Part shown: piece after piece, positions 19,276 to 26,162 of the stretch
How the letters are laid out: every line of letters starts with the position of its first letter
How positions within the stretch are numbered: position 1 is the stretch's first letter
Source: Desulfobacter sp.
Lineage (GTDB): Bacteria; Desulfobacterota; Desulfobacteria; Desulfobacterales; Desulfobacteraceae
Assembly: GCA_028768545.1 (NCBI GenBank)
Contig: CP054838.1
Location: 2,163,501-2,227,500 of the forward strand
Length of the DNA stretch: 64,000 nt
Reading direction: 5' to 3'
The notes under the pieces: generated by a model
The model's input: the letters and a program-made list of their open reading frames with translations, nothing else
Told to the model about the DNA's origin: nothing
Databases searched by the model: none
Translations under genes and position numbers: made by a program

Positions 19276-19716
19276 TTACAGCCCCAGGGAAGCAATTTCC
19301 TCTCGTACTTCCTCTTTTTTAAGTTCTTGCTCCATTTTCAGGTTCTCCTGGTCCCATTTTTCCCTGGACCAGATTTCAAATCGGTCCAGCACACCAACAA
19401 GGACAATATCCTTTTCTATGTCTGCATATGTTCTCAAACTTTGGGGAATGAGCACTCTGTCCTGTTTGTCGCATTTCAACGGGCAGGCATTCCCTAAAAA
19501 AAAGCGTTTGAACTTCTCCATGGCAGCACTCTTGGCCGCCCGGATCCGTTGTTCAAGGCTTTTCCATTCACTGTGTGCAAAGGCATAGATACAGCCGTCC
19601 TTGATCGAGACCACGACCCCGTACTCATCATCGGCCTGCAGGACCTTCCGGAACCTTGCCGGTATAATGATTCTGCCTTTTGGGTCGATTGTATGAAAGG
19701 AGCTTGATCGAAACAC
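19276..19716 (-). CDS. mraZ: Transcriptional regulator MraZ
   Basis: DNA-binding protein of the SpoVT/AbrB fold that represses its own dcw operon in characterised species by binding repeated TGGG-like boxes. The 146-residue chain holds the two tandem MraZ domains: DPKGRIIIPARFR near residue 11 and DKQDRVLIPQSLR near 83. A C-terminal charged helix follows. It is the first gene of the operon and has MraZ-box-like sequence about 28-42 nt upstream of its start. Confidence 0.95.
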   Translation of the reverse strand: MFRSSSFHTIDPKGRIIIPARFRKVLQADDEYGVVVSIKDGCIYAFAHSEWKSLEQRIRAAKSAAMEKFKRFFLGNACPLKCDKQDRVLIPQSLRTYADIEKDIVLVGVLDRFEIWSREKWDQENLKMEQELKKEEVREEIASLGL

Positions 19717-19743
19717 TTATTGTAGCCTTATGTAAAAGTTACA

Positions 19744-19758
19744 TCCACTTTCCACCAC
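19744..19758 (-). promoter_or_regulatory. Candidate MraZ box upstream of mraZ
   Basis: Minus-strand 15-mer GTGGTGGAAAGTGGA. It contains two GTGG cores 10 bp apart, the spacing known for MraZ operator repeats. It differs at two positions from the two plus-strand 15-mers at 20007 and 20030 and lies 28-42 nt upstream of the mraZ ATG, so it could mediate autorepression. Confidence 0.5.
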
Positions 19759-20006
19759 CATACGACACACTTTTACGAAAAATCACAGCTAAGTCAAGAA
19801 GAAAATGTCATTTCTTTATAAAATATTTGGTAAAAGTATTGTTAAATAAGCTTTAACGAATGTGTATGTATTGGGGAGCAAAGTGGATTTAAAATCGAAT
19901 TTTTATGGGAGAAGGGATGTTCTTTTGAGAATAAGACATAAAATCAAGGACTTGGTCTTTGGGCGATAAATAAATTTTGCCCTGTTAAAAAAAATGGATG
20001 GGAACC

Positions 20007-20044
20007 GTGGGGTAAAGTGGACGGTATGGGTGGGGTAAAGTGGA
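20007..20044 (+). repeat. Two direct 15-bp repeats, MraZ-box-like
   Basis: GTGGGGTAAAGTGGA occurs exactly twice, at 20007-20021 and 20030-20044, on the plus strand. Each holds two GTGG cores at 10-bp spacing. They lie in the 395-bp gap between mraZ and the receiver gene. The rest of the gap is AT-rich near mraZ; next to the receiver gene it has GC-rich hairpins (a CCCCC/GGGGG arm pair and a GGGTATCCC/GGGGATGCCC pair), which could end transcription of the receiver gene. No gene was recognised there. Confidence 0.5.
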
Positions 20045-20111
20045 AGACGCCGGCAGGGCATCCCCGAAAAGGAGGGATACCCCGGAGTGAACCTTACCCC
20101 CGGTGGGGGGA

Positions 20112-20516
20112 TCAGGAGATTAAGCTGTGGATGGTTTTTTTGAGTGTTGCCAGTCGATAGGGCTTGGCAATAATGCCTTTAAGACCGTAAGATTTATATT
20201 CTGCCATGATGGGATCCTCAGAATATCCTGAAGAAACCACGATACAGGCAGACGGATCCATATCCAAAATGAGCTGTGAGGCCTCTTTGCCTCCCATGCC
20301 GCCGGGTACGGTCAGATCCATGATGACCAGGTTGTAAGCCCTGTTTTGGTCTAAGGCCTTGCGGTATTCTTCTACGGCGCTTTGACCGTCAGCCGAAAGG
20401 GTTACGACATAACCGAATTTTTCAAGCATTTTTTGGGTAACAGTTCTGATTTGCTCCTCATCGTCCATGACCAGGATTCTGGCGTTTGAATCAGAGTTGG
20501 AAAGATCTGTTTGCAT
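20112..20516 (-). CDS. Response-regulator receiver domain (possibly the detached C-terminus of a hybrid kinase)
   Basis: A 134-residue single receiver domain. It shows the acidic pair in VMDDEEQIR near residue 18, the phospho-acceptor Asp in IMDLTVPGGMGG near 64, and the conserved Lys in AKPY near 118. There is no output domain. The ATG lies just after a G5 run at 20521-20525. The kinase frame upstream is offset by one base; one more G would read straight from the kinase into this receiver. It may therefore be the severed tail of a hybrid histidine kinase rather than a free-standing gene. The kinase upstream is broken by insertion sequences, so its phosphate source is unclear. Confidence 0.75.
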   Translation of the reverse strand: MQTDLSNSDSNARILVMDDEEQIRTVTQKMLEKFGYVVTLSADGQSAVEEYRKALDQNRAYNLVIMDLTVPGGMGGKEASQLILDMDPSACIVVSSGYSEDPIMAEYKSYGLKGIIAKPYRLATLKKTIHSLIS

Positions 20517-20728
20517 GGCACCCCCTTGGTAATTTTGTCTGGCTCAGCGGGCAGGTATAGGGTTCGTATGGTCCCGGCACCCAGTTGAGAGGATGCTGAG
20601 ATATGGCCCTTGTGTTTGTCAATAATGGAATGGCAGATGGACAGTCCCATGCCGCCTCCGTTGGGCTTTGTGGTATAGCAGAGCAAACAATTACTTGAAC
20701 AAGGATTTATACAACTTATATTTTCCCC

Positions 20729-21040
20729 ATGAGATATTCATCAGATTTACGCAAACGCGTTATAGATTTTGTAGAAAATGGAGGAAGCAAGACGGAAGCT
20801 GCCAGTCAGTTTAATGTATCCCGTGGAAGTGTTCACAACTGGACGTCTGCCGAAGATGGTTTGTCATACAAGAAACCCGGTCCAAAAGGACCACGAAGTT
20901 TGGATCTGGAAGCTTTGCGCCTCCATGTGGAGACAAATGATGACATGACACAATCGGAAAGGGCGCAGCATTTCGGAGTATCCCGTGCCTGTATCTGGTA
21001 TAATATGAAACAACTCGGAATCACTCGAAAAAAAAGATGA
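20729..21040 (+). CDS. IS630-type transposase, first ORF (helix-turn-helix)
   Basis: This 103-residue product carries two helix-turn-helix-like segments (TEAASQFNVSRGSVHNW and SERAQHFGVSRACIWYN) typical of the DNA-binding half of IS630 transposases. It ends at a TGA that overlaps the ATG of the catalytic ORF as ATGA, right after a run of eight A. A -1 slip on the A8 run would fuse the two ORFs, a mechanism known in this IS family. The reading frame itself is intact, but the catalytic half is broken downstream. Confidence 0.85.
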   Translation: MRYSSDLRKRVIDFVENGGSKTEAASQFNVSRGSVHNWTSAEDGLSYKKPGPKGPRSLDLEALRLHVETNDDMTQSERAQHFGVSRACIWYNMKQLGITRKKR

Positions 21041-21140
21041 CGGGATACAGGGAGCGAAGCGACAGCAAAAGAAAGGCATATCTTCGTCTTCGTGAACGTT
21101 ATGTACGTCGTTGCAAAACGTTTGTTTATGTTGATGAAAA

Positions 21141-22591
21141 GAGGGCGTTCAAAATTCTGTGTCAGTTGAATCAAAGCTGATATACTCAGCTAAATAAGGA
21201 GAACTGACATGACCGAAGAAAACACCGAATTTGATTTTCAAAAAGCCCTTAAAGGCATCCAGGAAGGTAAACCCTTCACAGGTAAGGGCGGCGTCCTTAC
21301 ATCATTAATCAAAAATCTTGCTGAAGCTGCTCTTGAAGGAGAGTTGGAGTCCCATCTCGGGCAGGAAGTTTCTGCCAACCGCCGTAATGGAAAAAGCAAA
21401 AAGACCATTAAATCCCTGGATGGTAAATTTGAGCTGGAAACCCCGCGTGACAGGGTCGGAACCTTCTCTCCACAGATCGTCAAAAAACATCAGACAACGC
21501 TCAGCGATGAAATTGAAAGAAAGATAATAGCCCTTTACGGCCTGGGCATGAGTTATAATGATATGGCTTCCCATTTACAGGAAATCTATGGACTTGAGAT
21601 TTCAAATGCCACTCTGAGCACCATTACCGATAAAATCATCCATACCGTCAAAGAATGGCAGGCCAGGCCGTTGGAAAATGTGTACCCAATCATATGGCTT
21701 GATGCCATACATTATAAAGTACGAGAAAACGGAAAGGTCGGCAGCAAAGCCGTTTACACAATTCTTGGGGTGAATATCGAGGGCCGCAAAGAGGTTCTTG
21801 GGCTGTACATATCCGAGAATGAGGGTGCGAACTTCTGGCTGCAGGTGTTAACAGACCTTTCAAACCGAGGGGTAAAAGATATCCTGATTGCCTGTGTTGA
21901 TGGTCTAAAAGGTTTTCCCGAGGCCATTGAGACCATATTCCCGGACACAGAAGTTCAACTCTGCGTAGTCCACCAGATCCGAAATTCATTGAAATACGTT
22001 GGTTCCAAAAATAAAAAGGAATTTATGGCAGATCTAAAACGTGTTTATAAAGCGGTCAATAAGGATCTGGCCGAAGAAGAACTGGATATCTTGGAAAATA
22101 AATGGAATGACAAATACCCGATTGTGATAAAATCCTGGCGGAACAACTGGGAACGCCTCAGTCATTTCTTTAAATATCCAGAAGAGATCCGACGGATAAT
22201 ATACACCACAAATACCATTGAGGCTGTGCATCGACAGTTTCGAAAACTGACCAAAACAAAGGGATCGTTTCCTAACCAGGACAGCCTGTTAAAGCTGCTT
22301 TACATGGGGATCCAGAACGCCAGTAAGAAATGGACAATGCCGGTTCAAAACTGGTCACTGACAATTTCCCAGTTGGCAATTTTCTTTGAAGGCCGGCTGG
22401 ATAAAGAGCTGGGAATTTGATAGGGATTTATTTACAGATGGAAAAGATGGTTCCAGGAACTCCGCTCCAGCAAAAGCCAACTCCTCCGACGTGGCAGATT
22501 GAAGGCCCATTCTCGGACCTGGCTTTTACTTCCGCTGGCGCCGAGACAGATCCGGGAACCGAAACCGTGACACAGAATTCTGAACATTCCC
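21141..22591 (+). mobile_element. IS256-type insertion sequence, copy 1 (1451 bp)
   Basis: Ends are GAGGGCGTTC and, inverted, GGGAATGTTC, sharing an inverted GTTCARAATTCTGTGTCA core. Boundaries were fixed by comparison with the second copy at 52787-54237, which has the same 1451-bp length. The flanks GATGAAAA (21133-21140) and GATGAAAG (22592-22599) match at 7 of 8 positions, fitting an 8-bp target duplication with one later change. Confidence 0.92.
21209..22420 (+). CDS. IS256-type (mutator family) transposase, copy 1
   Basis: Full-length 403-residue DDE transposase. Catalytic-region motifs include IIWLDAIHYKVRENG near residue 167, IACVDGLKGFPEAI near 230, and LCVVHQIRNSLKYV near 255. The later NTIEAVHRQFRKL supplies the glutamate region. 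An AAGGAGAACTGAC site precedes the ATG. It differs from copy 2 at only five residues (E4D, V/A in the DRxGTF segment, I/V before WLDAIH, G/D in GKxSK, V/I in MPxQNW). The element is therefore probably intact and recently active. Confidence 0.95.
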   Translation: MTEENTEFDFQKALKGIQEGKPFTGKGGVLTSLIKNLAEAALEGELESHLGQEVSANRRNGKSKKTIKSLDGKFELETPRDRVGTFSPQIVKKHQTTLSDEIERKIIALYGLGMSYNDMASHLQEIYGLEISNATLSTITDKIIHTVKEWQARPLENVYPIIWLDAIHYKVRENGKVGSKAVYTILGVNIEGRKEVLGLYISENEGANFWLQVLTDLSNRGVKDILIACVDGLKGFPEAIETIFPDTEVQLCVVHQIRNSLKYVGSKNKKEFMADLKRVYKAVNKDLAEEELDILENKWNDKYPIVIKSWRNNWERLSHFFKYPEEIRRIIYTTNTIEAVHRQFRKLTKTKGSFPNQDSLLKLLYMGIQNASKKWTMPVQNWSLTISQLAIFFEGRLDKELGI

Positions 22592-24167
22592 GATGAAAGC
22601 GGCTTTTCGCCTTATACAACCCGTCGCTATGGATATGCTCTCAAAGGGCAGCGTGTTCATGGTTTGATTGCAGGAACAAAGCACCCTCGAACGTCTTTGA
22701 TTGCTGCCCGCATCGAATATAGTTTTGAAGAACCATTTTTGTTTCAGGGAACATGTAATGCGGATATCTTTAATGCTTGGATCGAACACCAGTTGAGTCC
22801 ACATCTGAACGATAATCATGTCGTTGTGATGGATAACGCATCCTTCCACAAGGGCGAAGAAACCAAATATTTGATAGAAAGAACTGGTGCAGCTCTTTTG
22901 TTTTTGCCCCCGTATTCACCGGATCTCAATCCGATTGAACACGATTTTGCGGCCCTAAAAACCATCCGTGAATACAATGAAAACGAAACGATTGATGAAA
23001 TTATCAGGATGTATAAATAATTATCGGCATTGCTATAAAGTAGGGATCAAATATACGTGCCAGATTTTTTTCAGGGATCCCTTTGCCCTGGTCCCGGCAG
23101 GTGATTTTGATATATGCGCCCTTGGCGATGGTTAAAAGATTGTCTTTGAGCAGGGTAGTGTTTTTCATGCCTAAAAAAAAAGTCCCCCCTGTTGTCATGG
23201 CCTGCCGGGCATTTATGGTTATATTGTCAATCACCTGGCCGATCTGATTTTTGTCCGCCCGGATCGGCCAGAGGGTGTGGGGCAGGGCAAGGTTCAGGCG
23301 GACATTTGACCCGGACAGGTTAAAAAGAACCGTGTCCCGGATCATGGGGCCCGGGTTGAATTTTTCTTTTACAGGAGAGCCCCCCTTGGCAAAGGTCAGC
23401 AGCTGCCGGGTCAGTTTAACCGCCTGGTTCATTGAATTTTCGGCTTTTTCAAGATAGGGGATGGCGTTTGACTTCACGGGGAGTTCCATTCGGGCCAGGG
23501 TGATATTTCCATAGAGGGCCGTCATGATATTGTTGAAGTTGTGGGCAATTCCGCCGGCAAGGTCGCCAATGGACCTGAGCCGGTCCATTTTCAGTGTGTC
23601 TTCAGTGTTTACATGGGGAAGACAAGGTTCTACCAATGCCTGGAAAACCGGGTCTGCTTTTTGGGAGGCGGCCAGGGGGGAAATGGTTATCCTGACATGA
23701 CGCTTGTTCTTGTCCTTTGTTTGCATCAGGGTTTTTATGGTGAACAAAGGAGACTCTTGGGTCATCTGCCCCTGGGGTAAAGGGGGGGTATAATCCATCT
23801 TCTTTGGGAACAGGGCATTAAAGGGCATTGATATCAGTTCGCAGGCCGGGTATTGGCTCATCCTGGCAAATTCAGGGTTGGCATCTAAAAAGGTCTTTTT
23901 ACAGGAGAGCAGGGAAAGGGCATGTTCGGAATTGTCAAATGCAAACTTGAACCTGTCGCCCGCCGGAGTGCACCGGATGCATTCTTCCTGGAATATGGTT
24001 TGGTGATTGCTCATTTTATCTGTATAGCCCTTGATCGGTTGGCGCTTACGAAAAAAACTTTTTTTAAAGATAAAAAAGCCGATTAAAATGTATACCAGAA
24101 TATAAAGATAAAAAAAACTTAAAATATCTTTGTTCGGGTGGTGCAGACCGTTGGCACAAGGATAAAT

Positions 24168-24198
24168 CCAGAGGGGGCAGTCTCAGACGGCCCTCTGG
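24168..24198. repeat. GC-rich hairpin around an in-frame TGA upstream of the kinase
   Basis: CCAGAGGGGGC and GCCCTCTGG arms enclose about 11 nt. Read on the minus strand, the TGA that closes the upstream extension of the kinase frame (24183-24185) lies in the loop. No T-run follows on either strand, so it is not a convincing intrinsic terminator. It could be an attenuator or simply part of the adjacent repeat block. Confidence 0.5.
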
Positions 24199-24205
24199 CT
24201 TAACC

Positions 24206-24444
24206 CGAATATTTCACGAATCGATTTTGCTTTAGCTGCAAGGCGCCAGGCCGTGAAGCCGTAGTGAGTCTACTGCGAACGGTCTGCAACGCCGCAGATG
24301 AGGTAAAATCGGTTCGCCTGAAGGGTGACAATTTGTAGTCTTGGAATTGGTTTGGTAAGTAATTATAACTTGCTGTATTTAAAAAAATTAATATCCAGTT
24401 TTCTCAAATTGTCAGTTTCTGACCTTCAGGTTATGAAATATTCG
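24206..24444. repeat. Nested inverted-repeat block (possible miniature mobile or REP-like element)
   Basis: Three sets of arms nest. Outer: CGAATATTTCA (24206-24216) with TGAAATATTCG (24434-24444), perfect. Inner left: CGATTTTGC...CTGC (24222-24239) with GCAG...GTAAAATCG (24294-24311). Inner right: CCTGAAGG and GACAATTTG (24317-24335) with CAAATTGTC and CCTTCAGG (24405-24430), perfect in each arm. No gene is evident. The whole gap between the kinase and plsC is otherwise empty apart from the hairpin at 24168. Confidence 0.6.
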
Positions 24445-24463
24445 GTCTAACCCGGTCTTGGGG

Positions 24464-25198
24464 TCAGTCTTTTGCCAGGACGGCATCCCCAATGGTCTTT
24501 TGGACCTGGGCCATCAGCTGGTCCAGGTTTTCCTTGTGATAGGGGCTGATATGGACCGGGCGATGGACAATGATCTCCACGGTGCCCGGGGTCAGGTCCA
24601 TGGTGTCCGGGGGCAAAAGGTCCATGGAATTTTTGATTGTTACCGGCAGGATCGGCACCCCTGTTTCCATGGCAAAAACAAAGGCCCCTTTTTTAAGGGG
24701 CATGACCTTGCCGTCCCGGCTTCTTGTGCCTTCGGCGAAAAAGAGGACCGAGGCTTTTTGGGATAATTTTTTTTTGGCGGCTTCAATGGATTGAACAGCG
24801 GCATCATGGTTGGACCGGTCAACAAAAATACAGCCCAGCTGATTGCAGGCTGAACCAAAGACCGGGATATTTCTTAATTCCTGTTTCATGACCCATTTGA
24901 TTTTAAGGCCGAGGAATCCGTGAATGACCGGGATATCCACCATGCTCTGGTGATTGGAGACCACCACGTAGGATTTAAACCGGGTGTAATTTTTTTTCCC
25001 GGTGATTTTCACCCTCACAGGTCCGATGGCGCAGGAGAGGCGGGACCAGAATACAGCCAGGATGTCAGCGGCATCCTGGCTGAAAAAAAAACCCACAATG
25101 ATGCAGATCATCCCCATGATCATGGTATTTAAGATCATAAAGGGGATGACAATGAACCATTTATAGGGCTGGTATACTATTTTGACTAGGGTATTCAA
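24464..25198 (-). CDS. plsC: 1-acyl-sn-glycerol-3-phosphate acyltransferase family protein (PlsC-like)
   Basis: Membrane acyltransferase of phospholipid synthesis. Two hydrophobic N-terminal segments are followed by the acyltransferase motifs: NHQSMVD (NHX4D) near residue 82 and FAEGTRSRDGKVMP near 154. FVDRSN lies between them. The 244-residue length fits the family. It overlaps the 3' end of the DUF4340 gene by 4 nt and is the last gene of that operon. Acyl donor and exact acceptor cannot be told from sequence. Confidence 0.88.
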   Translation of the reverse strand: MNTLVKIVYQPYKWFIVIPFMILNTMIMGMICIIVGFFFSQDAADILAVFWSRLSCAIGPVRVKITGKKNYTRFKSYVVVSNHQSMVDIPVIHGFLGLKIKWVMKQELRNIPVFGSACNQLGCIFVDRSNHDAAVQSIEAAKKKLSQKASVLFFAEGTRSRDGKVMPLKKGAFVFAMETGVPILPVTIKNSMDLLPPDTMDLTPGTVEIIVHRPVHISPYHKENLDQLMAQVQKTIGDAVLAKD

Positions 25199-26160
25199 TC
25201 CGTATCAGGTGTTTTTTCTTTAGGGGGTTCAATTCCAAGAAGTGTATCCACGTATGATACAATATCTTTTGCCTTATAAGGGGCCAGGGAAAATGCATAG
25301 GGAGAAAAGGTGGACTTTCCCCCCGCCATGGTTTTTTTATCCGGCAGCTCGAACAGGTTCAGACTTAAGCTCTCCTTGTTTTCAAGAACTATTTTGCACA
25401 CACGCTCTGTTTTTTCAAGGGCAAGGGCATCTGTGGGGTCTAAAAAGTTGTCGCAGGACAGATGGGACAAAGAGGACAAAAGATCATTGGCTGCGGTATT
25501 ATCCGCCTGGCTGCCGTCTTCAAGCTGCCAGACCGGTTTTAAATCCTGTTCAGCGGCCTTTGTTGTGTCTTGGGGCTGGTTGAGAACAAAAACCTTTGTG
25601 AGCCCCTGTTTTTCTATGGTGATTTTTTGGATCTTTTTGGCCGTAAACTCAAGGACCAGCTTGTTTCTCAGCTCATCAACGGATTTGTCAAATTTATTCC
25701 GAAAGTTCTTATCCGCCTGAAATATCTGTTTTTCTTTTTGGATCATCACAAAGGTGTGGTTCAGGCTCGGGGCGGTTTTTCCGATGAAAAAACGGCGTTT
25801 AAGACTGCTGCCTTCAAAGGCGCTAACCTCAATGGCATTGGGGGGGTCCAGCTCATACCTGACCCGGTCACCGGCCTCGGAAACCAGGGCCGAAAGCTTC
25901 AGGTTTGTGATGGCATCAAGAATCTGCCTTACCCCCTGGGGATCTGCGGGAAAATTGTCCTTGGTCACGGTCCAGGTCTTGTCCTTTTTTAAAAGGAGTT
26001 TGGTGTTTTCTGCCCGGGTTATTTTAACCTTGTCTATTGACCCTGGGTCCATGGCTTCCAGGACAGGCAGGCTGTAGTGGACCTGATCGTCCTTTTTAAG
26101 GAAAAGATAGGCGGTCAGTGCGATAATCAGTGCAAGAAGGATGTAATATTCTTTTTTCAT
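25195..26160 (-). CDS. DUF4340 domain protein, predicted membrane-anchored
   Basis: A 321-residue protein with an N-terminal transmembrane anchor (YILLALIIALTAYLFL, residues 6-21) and an extracytoplasmic body. The stretch VKITRAENTKLLLKKDKTW and the later EGSSLKRRFFIGK are characteristic of DUF4340, a family usually found after GldG-like ABC genes. It lies 2 nt after the GldG-like gene. The module is thought to be a membrane transport or surface-assembly complex, but no substrate is established. Confidence 0.82.
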   Translation of the reverse strand: MKKEYYILLALIIALTAYLFLKKDDQVHYSLPVLEAMDPGSIDKVKITRAENTKLLLKKDKTWTVTKDNFPADPQGVRQILDAITNLKLSALVSEAGDRVRYELDPPNAIEVSAFEGSSLKRRFFIGKTAPSLNHTFVMIQKEKQIFQADKNFRNKFDKSVDELRNKLVLEFTAKKIQKITIEKQGLTKVFVLNQPQDTTKAAEQDLKPVWQLEDGSQADNTAANDLLSSLSHLSCDNFLDPTDALALEKTERVCKIVLENKESLSLNLFELPDKKTMAGGKSTFSPYAFSLAPYKAKDIVSYVDTLLGIEPPKEKTPDTD

Positions 26161-26162
26161 GT

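Larger units (their letters stand above)
21037..23020 (+). pseudogene. IS630-type transposase, catalytic ORF split by an IS256-type insertion
   Basis: The 5' fragment (21037-21140) reaches FVYVDE, the first catalytic Asp. The frame resumes at 22592 as DESGFSPYTTRRYGYALKG and continues through VVVMDNASFHKG (second Asp) and YSPDLNPIEHDF (Glu) to the TAA at 23020. Joining the fragments across the duplicated target gives one continuous DDE_3 catalytic domain. The IS256-type element inserted within the first catalytic motif, so this copy cannot make active transposase. Confidence 0.88.
20676..23035 (+). mobile_element. IS630-type element, interrupted by an IS256-type element
   Basis: Both ends begin TAGCA going inward and share further matches (GC, then AATTA), giving imperfect inverted repeats of about 20-25 bp. 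The element is flanked by a TA at 20674-20675 and 23036-23037, the target duplication of the IS630/Tc1 group, and its removal repairs the histidine kinase frame. Without the nested IS256-type element its own length is about 0.9 kb. Confidence 0.88.
20402..24014 (-). pseudogene. PAS sensor histidine kinase interrupted by nested insertion sequences
   Basis: The 5' part (24014 to 23038) encodes a PAS-like region, the phosphoacceptor box GGIAHNFNNIM, the N box NITINARQAM and the start of the G box DQGKGIPEKNLARIFDPYF. The frame then runs into an IS end. The 3' part resumes at 20673 with TTKPNGGGMGLSICHSIIDKH, completing the ATPase domain. Removing 20676-23035 plus one TA copy restores DPYF-TTKPNGG exactly. 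The frame also stays open upstream of the ATG at 24014 back to 24186 and encodes a hydrophobic helix (24068-24119), but without ATG, GTG or TTG, so the original start is uncertain. The gene should be non-functional as a kinase. Confidence 0.9.

Noticed and set aside
24183..24185. TGA upstream of the kinase as a selenocysteine codon
   Set aside because: The hairpin surrounds the TGA rather than following it, no homologue with Cys at this site is known to me, and the gene is a pseudogene.
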